The notes: a model not told the origin generated them from the sequence alone. Counted from the first letter of the stretch, positions 34,640 to 43,995 are shown. The stretch: 64,000 bases of DNA from DASXKD01 sp963707905 (GCA_963707905.1 CAVPSA010000042.1:184849-248848), one strand, 5' to 3'. A program made the numbers and translations.

Positions 34640-35854
34640 TTACTGGCCCTGCATGTCCGGCGCGTGGCCCATGCTGGCCAGGGCGGCCAGGGACGACGAG
34701 GAGTTGTCGATCTCGTAGTTGCAATGCGGCACCTCGCTGTCCCAGTACAGCGCGGCGGCGATCAGCGGGTTGGCGTCGACGAACGCCTGCATCTGGCGGA
34801 TGAAGCTGACCCGCACGTTAGGTGAGGGATAGGCGACGCTTCCCCACTCAGCGATGAACACCGGCATCCTCCCGTGGGCCACCGCGAAGCTGACCACGTC
34901 GGAGAACAGCGACGCGGGGCTTACCGGCGGGTCCTGCCCGCCGTGGCCCGGGTGCCGGCAGCCGCCGGTGTTGTAGCCGTCGGCCGCGATGATGTCGGCC
35001 TCTCCCGCTCCCGGCCAGTAGGACGAGGCGGACTTGTTGATGTAGCCCCAGTGGGTCAGGATGAGCACCCAGTGCAGCCGGCCACCCTGGTTCCAGTCCA
35101 GGTGCCCGTCCACGGCCAGCTGGTGCACGTGATCCCAGGCGCGGACGAACTCGGCCGGGCTGCCCAGCCCGGCGTGCCGCGACTCGTTGTTCGCCTCGTG
35201 CTCGAACGTCACGTAGATGGCCCTGAGCCGGTACTTCACCGCGGCCTGCTCAACCGAATCGAGGAACGCCCTGATGGTGCCGTCCTCGCGGCCGGCCGCG
35301 ATGGACGCGTAGCTGGGCCCGTGCCCCGGGTAGGTGTCGAAGCTCACCAGGATGGTGCTGCCCTGGGACATCAGGGTGGCTGCGCGCCGGTCGGGGAAGT
35401 GCTGGCCGATGAGGTCGTAGACGCGGACGATCGCCAGCCTGCGGCCGAGTTGCGGCTCCTCCTTGGTAAGCGGGACGTCGCCGCCGAACAGGACGGCCCG
35501 CCCGGTGCCGGAAGGGCCGCCCGGCGTGTGGCCCGGCGGCCCGCCGGGGACGTTACCCGATGAACCACCCGGGCCGGCACCGGAACCGCCGGTGCTGCCC
35601 GGCGTGCCGCCGCCGGTCGTGCCACCGAGCCCGCCACCCGGCGCGGTGGTCCCGCCCGGGCTCGCCGGGCTGCCCGCCCCCGGCGATCCGGGCGCCGGGG
35701 GAACGCCGATGCTGCTGTCGGCGCCCACCCAGAGCGGCTTGGTCGAACAGCCCGCTGCCGCCAGCAACACCAGGCCTGCCAGCACCACCAGGCTCACACG
35801 CCAGCGGTGGGCCCCGGCGCGGGCAAGCCCGCCGACGTGCACAAACCTCCCCAT
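34640..35854 (-). CDS. GH26-like glycoside hydrolase lipoprotein
   Basis: 404 aa from the ATG at 35854; a GTG four codons later is preceded by GGGGAGG and is the alternative start. A lipoprotein signal peptide ends at the lipobox LAAAGC. A Pro/Gly/Ser/Thr linker of ~70 residues follows (TTAPGGGLGGTTGGGTPGST and more), then a TIM-barrel hydrolase. FEHEANN carries a probable acid/base Glu and VFIAEWGSV the nucleophile Glu, as in GH26-type beta-mannanases and related clans. The protein is probably tethered outside the membrane and acts on a beta-linked polysaccharide. Exact specificity is unknown. Confidence 0.78.
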   Translation of the reverse strand: MGRFVHVGGLARAGAHRWRVSLVVLAGLVLLAAAGCSTKPLWVGADSSIGVPPAPGSPGAGSPASPGGTTAPGGGLGGTTGGGTPGSTGGSGAGPGGSSGNVPGGPPGHTPGGPSGTGRAVLFGGDVPLTKEEPQLGRRLAIVRVYDLIGQHFPDRRAATLMSQGSTILVSFDTYPGHGPSYASIAAGREDGTIRAFLDSVEQAAVKYRLRAIYVTFEHEANNESRHAGLGSPAEFVRAWDHVHQLAVDGHLDWNQGGRLHWVLILTHWGYINKSASSYWPGAGEADIIAADGYNTGGCRHPGHGGQDPPVSPASLFSDVVSFAVAHGRMPVFIAEWGSVAYPSPNVRVSFIRQMQAFVDANPLIAAALYWDSEVPHCNYEIDNSSSSLAALASMGHAPDMQGQ

Positions 35855-36268
35855 GAGGCCTAACAGTAGAGCGTGTCCGCGGCTGGCGCACCAACAGCCT
35901 GGTTGCGCCCAGATATCCGCCTGCTGAACAGAAAGCGGCTTCTCCCGCCGACTGGATCCCTGGCGCGTGCCCGGTCTGGGTGTGGGACAGCGGTTGTTTG
36001 GCGTGCGGCCGAAACGCTGTAGTGAGCCCAGTAGCTCGTGACTTTCGGCCTCTTCCTGGAGCGCACAGAAGGGCGCGCACTGCTGGCCACCAGCGGCCTC
36101 AGCACAATCGGCCGTGGGGCGGCGCGCGGCTTGCCGCCCGACGTGAAACGGCGAGATCTTGCCTGATCCTCCCCGCCATCGGAGCGCACTTGCAGGCGTC
36201 TCAGTCCAGGATGTAGCGTCGCGGGAGACCTTACGCAACCGGAAAGTGATCAACACAAACTCCGCCCG
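35855..36268. other. Divergent intergenic region
   Basis: 414 bp between the lipoprotein (minus) and SRPBCC (plus) genes. It must hold both promoters, but I see no clear palindrome, repeat or small gene in it. Confidence 0.4.
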
Positions 36269-36736
36269 ATGACTATCAGAACCGAGAGCCGCATAGAGAT
36301 CGCCAGCAGCGTCCGTGAGGTGTGGGCGTATGTCTGTGACGTCCGACGCTGGCCGGAGTGGGCGCCAACGGTTCTCGAATGCCGGGTTCACGGAGGAGCT
36401 CCGCTTCAGCCCGGCTCGCGGGTGGAGCAGCGGGCGAAGGGGATCCTCCGGTTGAGTTACGGCCGGAGCCAGGAGGTGACCACTGTCGAGGCGCCCCGGT
36501 ACGTGGCGTTCGCCGGGCCCATGGGTACTTCCGCGGCGCGCTGGGGAATGGAACTCGAGCCGGTGGACGATAGGCAGACCGACGCCAAGATGTGGATTGA
36601 GGTCGACCTCGCGGGCATCATGCGCGCGGTCCCCGGCCGCCTTCTCAAAGGCAGAATTCAGCGCGTAAGCGATCGCGAGATGGTGGCGATCAAGGCTGCG
36701 GTCGAGTCCGCTACGCGGAGAGGCGCGGAGTCCTAG
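36269..36736 (+). CDS. SRPBCC family protein (START-like / polyketide cyclase-type)
   Basis: 155 aa from the ATG at 36269. It has the helix-grip fold pattern: TIRTESRIEIASSVREVWAY, then DVRRWPEWAPTVLECRV, and a C-terminal long helix RVSDREMVAIKAAVESA. The family binds hydrophobic ligands in a cavity; some members are cyclases or hydrolases. It precedes a methyltransferase by 52 bp on the same strand, so the two may act together. No catalytic residue is diagnostic. Confidence 0.8.
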   Translation: MTIRTESRIEIASSVREVWAYVCDVRRWPEWAPTVLECRVHGGAPLQPGSRVEQRAKGILRLSYGRSQEVTTVEAPRYVAFAGPMGTSAARWGMELEPVDDRQTDAKMWIEVDLAGIMRAVPGRLLKGRIQRVSDREMVAIKAAVESATRRGAES

Positions 36737-36788
36737 ATGGGGTGGCGCGCGGTTCTGCCGCGACGCTACCGAGATCGAGGAGCACACC

Positions 36789-37499
36789 GTGAGCCAGATC
36801 GACCGTAGGCGACAGCACCTGATCGAGACATACCGCAAGAAGGCGAAGCACTACGACGTCACCTCCCGGCTCTACCCCGCGCCCGGCTACCCCCAGCGGG
36901 CACAACGCCTCCGGGCCGTGCAAGCGCTCGGCCTTCGCGCGGGTGACACCGTGATCGACATCGCATGCGGCACAGGTCTGAACTTCCCGCTGATTGAGGA
37001 GGTGATCGGTACCGGCGGCCGGATCGTCGGCGTCGATCTGACCGACGCGATGCTCGCCCGTGCCCAGGATCGGATAGCGACGAACGGCTGGAGCAATATC
37101 AGCCTCGTGCAAGCCGACGCGGCCGACTTCGACTTCCCAGCCGAGGTCGACGCGATCCTGTCCACGTACGCCCTGACGCAGGTGCCCGAGTGCGCAGAGG
37201 TGATCGCCCACGGCGCCGCGGCCCTCTCCGGAGGCGGACGCTGGGTCGTGCTGGATCTCAAGGTTCCCGGCAACACGCCTGGGTGGCTAGCGCAGTTCGG
37301 GACCGCAATTGTGCGGCCTTTCGCCTCCATAGATCAGTGGATCATGCGCCGTCCGTGGGAGGCGATTCGCGCAGCCATGGAGGAAGAACTGGCCGATCTC
37401 TCCTGGACCGAGTTGTTCTTCGGAACCGCATTCCTGGCTGCCGGGTCCCGTGGCCCTGGAACCTTCGGTGCATCACCGCGGGGGAGCGGCGATCAGTGA
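36789..37499 (+). CDS. Class I SAM-dependent methyltransferase
   Basis: 236 aa from the GTG at 36789 after GAGGAG. The SAM motif I is VIDIACGTGLNFPL near residue 56, with the acidic loop GVDLTDAMLARAQ and motif VDAILSTYALTQVPE. It resembles the UbiE/small-molecule methyltransferase group. The C-terminal part (IDQWIMRRPWEAIRAAM) is less conserved. It could open the biosynthetic neighbourhood of 36789-48478, although 150 bp separate it from the next gene. Confidence 0.85.
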   Translation: MSQIDRRRQHLIETYRKKAKHYDVTSRLYPAPGYPQRAQRLRAVQALGLRAGDTVIDIACGTGLNFPLIEEVIGTGGRIVGVDLTDAMLARAQDRIATNGWSNISLVQADAADFDFPAEVDAILSTYALTQVPECAEVIAHGAAALSGGGRWVVLDLKVPGNTPGWLAQFGTAIVRPFASIDQWIMRRPWEAIRAAMEEELADLSWTELFFGTAFLAAGSRGPGTFGASPRGSGDQ

Positions 37500-37649
37500 C
37501 CGTGGGCGATGCTCGATCTACCTGCTCGTCACGGCAGCTAATTTGCGCTACGCCGGAGTGTACGCGACGTCGCCCAGGCGGCCTTCGGCCGCGGGCCCCG
37601 GCAGCAGATCAACCGTCTTGTATAGATCGATCGCGGGTAAGTTGGCTGC

Positions 37650-38621
37650 GTGCCTGCCCGCGCGCTATTTCATACCGCTCCGCGCTGCGTGGATATCAGG
37701 GAGGTGCCCACACCGCGGCCTGCGGCCGGTGAGGTCCTCGTCCGCACCTTGTGCTCTGGCATCAGCGGTGGCACCGAACGGCTGGTGTACCGCGGCGAGG
37801 TCCCTGCCGAGTTGGCGCTGGACGACACGATCGACGCGCTTGGCGGTACCTTCTCCTATCCCTTCGCCTATGGGTATGCGTGCGTCGGCGAAGTAGCGGA
37901 GTCCGGCCAGGCGGTTTTCGCGTTCCATCCGCACCAGGACGTATTCGCGGCGCGGGCTGGTGAACTGATTCCGCTGCCTGCCATCGATCCCGCGTCCGCA
38001 ACCTTGTTCCCGCTGGTTGAGACGGCGTTGCAGGTGACGCTCGATGCCGGGACCGGCTATCGCGACCGGGTCATCGTGCTCGGCGCCGGCGTGCTCGGGC
38101 TGCTGACCGCCCTGTTGTTGCAGCGCTCCGGGTGGCGGCCGCTGATCGCCGAGCCGCAGGCGTGGCGCCGCGCCATGGCCAGCAGCCTCGGCGCCACCGC
38201 CGCAGCACCGGAGGAACTGGTGAAAGAGGAGGTTCCGCTGGTCATTGACGCCAGCGGTAACCCGGATGCGCCAGCGATGGCGCTGAACATGCTGGCCCAC
38301 GAGGGAACCCTGTTGATCGCGTCGTGGTTCGGCACCAAACCAGTGGTGCTGCCGCTCGGCGGCGCCTTCCACCGGCGGCGCCTGATCATCCGCAGCACGC
38401 AAGTTTCCACGGTGCCGGCCCGGCTGTCCGGGACCTGGACCCGGTCTCGGCGCCGCCGGGAGGCCGTTGAGCTGCTGGCCGAACTACCGTTGGCACAGCT
38501 GTGCACTCACGTCTTCGCCTTCGGCCACGCAGCCGAGGCGTTCCGGGCCGTGGACCAGGGGATACCCGGGTTGATGCATGCCGTTCTTGACTACGAGAGG
38601 AGTGCTGCCGGTGACCTGTGA
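37650..38621 (+). CDS. Medium-chain dehydrogenase/reductase (zinc-binding alcohol dehydrogenase-like)
   Basis: 323 aa from the GTG at 37650. The N-terminal GroES-like domain has CSGISGGTERLVYRGEVP, lacking the GHE catalytic-zinc motif of classical alcohol dehydrogenases. The cofactor domain has VIVLGAGVLGLLTALLL. This is the BchC/threonine-dehydrogenase-like group seen next to pterin-type enzymes in actinomycetes. Its 3' end overlaps the PTPS-like gene by 11 bp, so it should act with it, perhaps reducing or oxidising a pterin side chain. The latter is inference. Confidence 0.82.
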   Translation: MPARALFHTAPRCVDIREVPTPRPAAGEVLVRTLCSGISGGTERLVYRGEVPAELALDDTIDALGGTFSYPFAYGYACVGEVAESGQAVFAFHPHQDVFAARAGELIPLPAIDPASATLFPLVETALQVTLDAGTGYRDRVIVLGAGVLGLLTALLLQRSGWRPLIAEPQAWRRAMASSLGATAAAPEELVKEEVPLVIDASGNPDAPAMALNMLAHEGTLLIASWFGTKPVVLPLGGAFHRRRLIIRSTQVSTVPARLSGTWTRSRRRREAVELLAELPLAQLCTHVFAFGHAAEAFRAVDQGIPGLMHAVLDYERSAAGDL

Positions 38622-38988
38622 GGTCGGGTTGAGCCGAAGCGTCCGTGCATTCCACATCATGCCGGGACTACCGGGGCCAGAGGGGCAACTGCACGATCAT
38701 GACTACCGGATAGAGATCGTGGTGGACCGCGAGCAGCTCGACGACCGGGGCATGGTCTGTGATCTGGATGTACTGGAAGCGGCGCTGACCGAGCTGACCA
38801 GCCAGGTCGAAGGCCGCAACCTGGAGGAGATACGCCCAGCCGGGGCCGGGGCGGTCACGGTCGAGGTGTTCGCCCGCTGGGTGCATGACAGCCTCTCGCC
38901 CGCCGTCATTGCCGCAGGCGGCGAGGCACTGGCAGTGCGGGTGTGGGAAACTCCCGTCGCGTTCGGCGGATACCGCGCACGATGCTGA
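38611..38988 (+). CDS. 6-pyruvoyl-tetrahydropterin synthase / 6-carboxytetrahydropterin synthase-like
   Basis: 125 aa from the GTG at 38611, with GAGAGGAG upstream and 11-bp overlap with the MDR gene. The zinc His set is AFHIMPG plus LHDHDYRIEIV (HDH), and the conserved Glu lies in the C-terminal VRVWETPVAFGGY. These match the PTPS/QueD fold, which converts dihydroneopterin triphosphate. A catalytic Cys expected between the first His and the HxH is not seen in that stretch, so the reaction may differ from QueD. No folate- or queuosine-type genes adjoin. Confidence 0.85.
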   Translation: MTCEVGLSRSVRAFHIMPGLPGPEGQLHDHDYRIEIVVDREQLDDRGMVCDLDVLEAALTELTSQVEGRNLEEIRPAGAGAVTVEVFARWVHDSLSPAVIAAGGEALAVRVWETPVAFGGYRARC

Positions 38989-39192
38989 CGCTCTGCCTGA
39001 CTGCCCCAGGCGGCCTGGACATCCTGATGGCGGGTACCGGCACCACCTCAGTGACCAGCCCGGCCAGGTCGTCGGCATAGGCACTGTGACGAGGCGCAGG
39101 GGCTGGCGGCTGAACCGTCCTGCTGACATGTTCGTATTGCTGTCATGGGCACAGTCGGCACAACGTTTTCGTCATCCTCGCGGGACAGTCAT

Positions 39193-39834
39193 ATGACACT
39201 GGGCTGGGAAAACCCCACAGCAGATCCCACCACCACCGTCCTGCTGCGGCACGGCGATACCCGATTGTCACCCGAACACCGCTTCAGCGGGCTGCGCGAC
39301 CTCCCGCTCAGCGCCAACGGAACCCGGCAGGCCCAGGCCGCCGCCCGCCGCCTGGCCACCGGTGCCCCGATCGATGCCGTGGTCAGCTCGCCGTTGCAGC
39401 GCGCTGTCGCCACCGCCGCCATTGCGGCCCGCGAACTGGGCCTGGCCGCAGTCATCGATGATGATCTCCGTGAAACCGACTTCGGTGACTGGGATGGCTT
39501 TACCCTGGCGGAAATCCAGCAGCGATGGCCCACAGCCGCGGCAGCCTGGCGGCGCGACCCGCAGCAGGCACCGCCGGGCGGGGAGAGCTTCGCCGACACC
39601 GCACACCGGGTAAACCGGGCCTGTGACCGGCTACTGCGAGACCACGGCGCCCAGACCGTCCTGGTGGTAAGTCACATCACCCCGATAAAGATCCTGCTGT
39701 GCCGGGCTCTCGGCGTCCCGCTTGACACCCTTTACCGGCTATATCTCGGCTCCGCCTGCATTAACGAGATCCAATGGCACGGCCGCGGATTTGCCGCCGT
39801 CCATCGCGTCAACGACACCAGCCACCTTCCCTGA
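39193..39834 (+). CDS. Histidine phosphatase family protein
   Basis: About 213 aa from the ATG at 39193; the frame is open from 39145. Catalytic set: LLRHGDTRL (His nucleophile), SSPLQRA (Arg), LRETDFGDWDG (Glu) and VVSHITP (second His). This is the phosphoglycerate-mutase-like acid phosphatase family, with CobC-like small-molecule phosphatases as nearest type. It lies after the PTPS-like gene and could remove phosphate from a biosynthetic intermediate. Confidence 0.85.
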   Translation: MTLGWENPTADPTTTVLLRHGDTRLSPEHRFSGLRDLPLSANGTRQAQAAARRLATGAPIDAVVSSPLQRAVATAAIAARELGLAAVIDDDLRETDFGDWDGFTLAEIQQRWPTAAAAWRRDPQQAPPGGESFADTAHRVNRACDRLLRDHGAQTVLVVSHITPIKILLCRALGVPLDTLYRLYLGSACINEIQWHGRGFAAVHRVNDTSHLP

Positions 39835-39871
39835 CTCACCGGGCCCCGTCCGGTCCCCCCGCGAACGGCCG

Positions 39872-40195
39872 TTATTCGGCATTTCGTAGTTCTTCGATGG
39901 CCAGCCGCAGCGCACGCAGCGCATAGTAGGCGCGGGACTTCACCGTGCCGGGCGCGATCCCCAGGGCATGCGTGGCCTGTGCGACCGAGCTGCCGTGAAA
40001 GTGGCACTCCCGCAGCACGTCCCGGTGCTCCTGCGTCAGCCGGCCCAGCGCGGCGGCCACCAGATGGCGGTTCACGACCTGCTTGCTGGCGTCGCCGGCC
40101 GGCTGCTCAGGGAGACGGCCAGTTACGATCTCGGGGCTCCGTTGCCATCTGCGCCGCCGCTCCTGGCGCGTGATCGCACGGCGGCTGCGATTGGT
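39872..40195 (-). pseudogene. ECF sigma factor remnant, region 4 only
   Basis: From a TGA near 40198 one frame reads RRRRWQRSPEIVTGRLPE, then LVAAALGRLTQEHRDVLREC, then ATHALGIAPGTVKSRAYYAL to a stop at 39872. The last 67 residues (from a GTG at 40075) are a clear sigma region 4 HTH as found in SigK/SigL-type ECF factors. The region 2 half is absent. No anti-sigma partner is next to it. It is probably a 5'-deleted sigma gene. Confidence 0.65.
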
Positions 40196-40346
40196 TCACC
40201 GGCATCTGCTCCGTCCCGGATCGCGTGACCTGGCTCGCAACAGGAACCGATCGTACTGCGAGTTGCCGCCGAAGCCGGCGGCCCGGCACCAACGCCCGAT
40301 ATGCGCCGGCACCACGGGAGAAGATGTCAGCGCCCGGAGGCCCCGC

Positions 40347-42773
40347 TCACCGCGGTGGTTCGGGTGCTGCGGGCCCACGGGCCGGCGCCGCTCGCGACGA
40401 GGCCGTGCTGAAGGCGCCGAGGAACTGGTTGCGGAAGGCGTCCATGAGCTCGAGCGGAGCGGAGCGGCCGGGCAGCAGCCCGTCCTGCCAGTGCCAGGAA
40501 GCAATCCGCCGGAACACCGAAGGGTCGTGGGCGACGATCGAGATCGGCACCTCGTGGCTGGCCCCGGGGCGGGTGATAGGGCCACCGGGCTGCTCGTCGC
40601 CGAGCAGGATGAGCACGAGGTTCGGGTCATGGAGCTCGGTAACCCATGAGGTGAGGGTCTCCAGCGAGTACTGGAGCGACCGGCCGAAGAACTGGCGCAC
40701 GGTGCTGGCGTTGCGCCAGACCGTGATCGGGGATTCGCTCCGCGCGGGCATGGAGTCGAATATCGAGCCGTTGCCGACCTTGTTCCAGGGCACCATGGTC
40801 GGCAACGGGGCCCAGGGCGTGTGCGAGGAGACCGTATCGATCTCGGCCATCACGGGCTTGTGGCCCGGGGTGAGTTCGTTCCGCTGGAACTCGGCGTAGG
40901 TGTACTGGTCGGGCATCGAGGCGTAGCTGAAGGCCGGGCCGTGGTAGCCGACGTTGAACCGGTCGTAGAGCTTGCCGAAGTGGTAGAACCGCGTACCGGG
41001 CGGCCAGACGGGGTCGTCCTCGGGGCTGTCGCTCACGGTGCGCCAGCCGGCCTTGTCGAAGGCGTCGCTGAGGGTGAACCGGTGGCTGGCGACCAGGTCG
41101 GCATACCGCAGTTCGGTGTTGACCCACAGTCCCGACTGCAGGGTGGAGTGGGAAAGCTGGCTGATCCCGCCGAAGCCCGGGGAGGTGATCCAGGCGCTCC
41201 GCGCGGACCAGCCGGCGCGGGCCAGTGAGGCGGTGCTCCGGCGCAGGACGGCGTCGACGCCGCGGGAGAAACTCGTGCCCTGAACGGCGACCTGCCCGTA
41301 GCTCTCGACGAAGTCGATGATGACGTCCTTGCCGCGCAAGCCGGTAAGCAGGTCCGAAGCGGGGACGGTGGCTTCAGGGTCGGAGCGGTGCAGGGCCTGC
41401 TCGAAACGGCGCTGGTCGCGGAGCGCTGCCTGGGTGTCGCGCACCTGCGCGACGGCCAGCCCGGCGGCGCTGGCGGAGGCGACCGGGGATCCCTGGACGA
41501 GTTGCAGTGACAGGCCCGCGCACAGCGCCCAGACCGCTGTGAGCGCGGCGAGTCCGCGGACCGCGTCGCGGCGATGCCGGGCGGCCACGGTGGTGACGTG
41601 AATCGTTGCCGCGGTGATCGCGCCGACGAGCACGATCAGACCGAGGCAGACCGCGGCGAGCGCGATGTTCGTGCGCGCGGGGCCGATCGTGTCGCGCACC
41701 ACGCCAATGGCCGGGGGGATGTCGAGCCAGCCGAACACCGGGTTGAACGCCCGCCCGATCTCCAGGTAGAACGCCATGTTGAGGATCTTGACGAGAGTGA
41801 GCAGGCCGAACAGGATTCCCGCGACCGCGGCCACGACCCGTCGCGGCCAGGCCGGCAGCACCAGCGCGATGGCTGCCAGGACCAGCCCCTCCACGGGGAT
41901 GCGGGCAAAGGCGGGCGGGGTGAGCTGGAAGAGACGGTCGGGCGCGACGAGAACACCCCACACCAGCACGACCGAAAGCACGGTGATGGCCAGCCGCAGC
42001 GCCCGGCGGGTGCCCGGGCCGGCGCCGGTGCGGTACAGCCAGATCACGTTGCGGCCGAACGACTCGGCCAGCAGCAGCAGCGCGGCGGCGACCGCGATCA
42101 TTCCGGCGCGGCGGTCGAGCACTCCGGATGCGGCGACGGTGAGCACGATGCCCTGGACCGCGGCCACGACCTTGCCCCAGTAGCGGGGTGGCAACGGCGC
42201 GGCCAGCCACGGGATCAGCCAGCCCGCTAGCAGCAGCGCGTAGCGGGCGGCGCCGATGAGCAGCACCCAGCCGCCGTAGTCCCGGGACACAACGATGCTG
42301 AGCAGCAGGATGAGGAACGCGTCGACCTCGCCGTCGATGCGGGCGCCCACCGGGGTGGCGGTGCCGGTCCGGCGCGCCACCTGCCCGTCCACCGCATCGA
42401 GGACCAGCGCGACGGTGGACAGGGTGATCAGCGCCGTGACCGGCACCGGCCGGCCGAACGAGTCGGCAACCAGGCCAGCGACCCCGGCGATCAGTATCGC
42501 CCGGGTCAGGGTGACCCAGTCCGCCGGGTGTATCGCCGGCTGGTCGCTGCGCATGCGGGCGGTGACAATCAGCGCGGTTGCCCCCGAACCGGTGGCCAGC
42601 CCGGCGATCCAGCCGGCGACACCGAGACCAGCCGTGGCGGACACGACGCCGAGCAGGGCGGCCGTGGTGAGCAACCCCAGGATCGTCGCGAGCCGGATCG
42701 CAGGCAGCACACCTTTGCCCGCGACCCGAGTCGTAGCCGGCGCGCTTTCGTCCGCAGGCTGAATCGTCCGCAC
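40347..42773 (-). CDS. CDP-alcohol phosphotransferase fused to an alkaline-phosphatase-superfamily domain
   Basis: 808 aa from the GTG at 42773 (GGACGGAGG upstream). The N-terminal membrane domain has the complete CDP-alcohol motif: D126, D129-G130, A133-R134, G143, D147 and D151. About ten further hydrophobic helices follow. From about residue 480 there is a soluble sulfatase/phosphoglycerol-transferase-like domain: DFVESYG (metal Glu), SQLSHSTLQSG (candidate nucleophile region), EIDTVSSHTPW, LLGDEQP and ASHEVPISIVAHDP. The usual GDHQP reads GDEQP here. The fusion could make a phospholipid head group and then modify or transfer it outside the membrane. Confidence 0.82.
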   Translation of the reverse strand: MRTIQPADESAPATTRVAGKGVLPAIRLATILGLLTTAALLGVVSATAGLGVAGWIAGLATGSGATALIVTARMRSDQPAIHPADWVTLTRAILIAGVAGLVADSFGRPVPVTALITLSTVALVLDAVDGQVARRTGTATPVGARIDGEVDAFLILLLSIVVSRDYGGWVLLIGAARYALLLAGWLIPWLAAPLPPRYWGKVVAAVQGIVLTVAASGVLDRRAGMIAVAAALLLLAESFGRNVIWLYRTGAGPGTRRALRLAITVLSVVLVWGVLVAPDRLFQLTPPAFARIPVEGLVLAAIALVLPAWPRRVVAAVAGILFGLLTLVKILNMAFYLEIGRAFNPVFGWLDIPPAIGVVRDTIGPARTNIALAAVCLGLIVLVGAITAATIHVTTVAARHRRDAVRGLAALTAVWALCAGLSLQLVQGSPVASASAAGLAVAQVRDTQAALRDQRRFEQALHRSDPEATVPASDLLTGLRGKDVIIDFVESYGQVAVQGTSFSRGVDAVLRRSTASLARAGWSARSAWITSPGFGGISQLSHSTLQSGLWVNTELRYADLVASHRFTLSDAFDKAGWRTVSDSPEDDPVWPPGTRFYHFGKLYDRFNVGYHGPAFSYASMPDQYTYAEFQRNELTPGHKPVMAEIDTVSSHTPWAPLPTMVPWNKVGNGSIFDSMPARSESPITVWRNASTVRQFFGRSLQYSLETLTSWVTELHDPNLVLILLGDEQPGGPITRPGASHEVPISIVAHDPSVFRRIASWHWQDGLLPGRSAPLELMDAFRNQFLGAFSTASSRAAPARGPAAPEPPR

Positions 42774-42922
42774 CGCGCCTCCGTCCCCCTAGCAATCTGC
42801 CCCGTCCCTGATGGGGACAACGGGTCCGCGGTCACGCTGGTTCACCGCGGTCGGCCGCCGGCCTGCCATGCTGCCGCAGCCGGACGGTTGAACTATGTGT
42901 CTAGCCGGCCCGTGTAACCGGT

Positions 42923-43948
42923 GTGGCTGGCTTGTACTCAGTTCCGGCCGGGATCGGTCCGGCCGTCCGCCGCTTCGGCCTGTCGTTGCTGCGCCTGGCG
43001 GCCGGCGTCACCGTGCTGTGGTTTCTCTGGCGGCAGGTGGGCGCGGTGCCGTTCAAGGACGGGCTGCGTGCGATCACCTGGCAGGCGGTCGTGGCCGCCG
43101 TCACGCTCACCGTCCTGACCACGGTGTGTTCGGCCTGGCGGTGGCGGGTCGTTGCCCGGGCCCTCGGCGTTGGCATCGGCCTGCCAGGCGCAGTCTGCGC
43201 CTACTACCGCTCCCTGTTCCTCAACTCCGTGCTCGTCGGCGGGGTTCTCGGCGACGTGCACCGGGCGGTCACGCACGGCCGGCGCGCTGGAGATGTGGTG
43301 CGGGGACTGCGCGCCGTGGGGTGGGAACGGCTGTGCGGCCAGGTCATCCAGGCCGTGGTGACGGCCGTCGTGCTGCTGACGCTGCCCTCGCCGGTCCGGC
43401 CCGCGCTGCCGTATGTTCTGGCGGGTGTCGCGGGCGCAGCCGGGTGTGCTGCGCTGGTCATCCGCGCCGCCGCTCGCCGCGGCCGGTCGCGGCTGACACG
43501 CGCTGCCCGGGCCGTTTCCGCTGACCTTCGGTCAGGCCTGCTGGCCCCGGGCGTGTGGCCCAAGCTCGCGCTGACCTCGGTGCTGGTCGTCGCCGGGCAC
43601 ACGGCCACGTTCGTCATCGCGGCCCGGGTCGCCGGCAGCACCGCACCCCTGGGCGAACTGGTCGCGCTGCTGATGGTGGTCCAGACTGCCATGGTGATCC
43701 CCTTGAGTATCGGCGGGTGGGGGCTGAGAGAAGGAGCCGCCGCCTGGGCCTTCGGCGCAGCCGGGCTCGGCGCGGCCACCGGGGTCACGGTCGCCACCCT
43801 CTATGCGGTACTCATGCTGGCCGCGGTTGCCCCAGGCGCGGGCCTGCTGCTCGGGGACGCCGTTCGCCGCCGGCGCGGCCCGGGACACTCGGGCGAGCCG
43901 GGACGGCCTGATCCGGCGCCGCTGACGTTGGAGGCTGTTCGTGATTGA
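42923..43948 (+). CDS. Flippase-like / lysylphosphatidylglycerol synthase transmembrane family protein
   Basis: 341 aa from the GTG at 42923 with about eight hydrophobic helices. The family marks are SLFLNSVLVGGVLGDVHRAV near residue 95-115 (the PGGVGGD-like motif) and MVIPLSIGGWGLREGAAAW near residue 255. AglD/LPG-synthase-type membrane proteins are thought to flip lipid-linked substrates. It is divergent from the CDP-alcohol phosphotransferase fusion, separated by 149 bp, so the two could share regulation and pathway. Confidence 0.82.
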   Translation: MAGLYSVPAGIGPAVRRFGLSLLRLAAGVTVLWFLWRQVGAVPFKDGLRAITWQAVVAAVTLTVLTTVCSAWRWRVVARALGVGIGLPGAVCAYYRSLFLNSVLVGGVLGDVHRAVTHGRRAGDVVRGLRAVGWERLCGQVIQAVVTAVVLLTLPSPVRPALPYVLAGVAGAAGCAALVIRAAARRGRSRLTRAARAVSADLRSGLLAPGVWPKLALTSVLVVAGHTATFVIAARVAGSTAPLGELVALLMVVQTAMVIPLSIGGWGLREGAAAWAFGAAGLGAATGVTVATLYAVLMLAAVAPGAGLLLGDAVRRRRGPGHSGEPGRPDPAPLTLEAVRD

Positions 43949-43995
43949 CCGGGGCGGTCCAGGCGGCAGCGATACGCCGGCGTATTCGAATCAAG

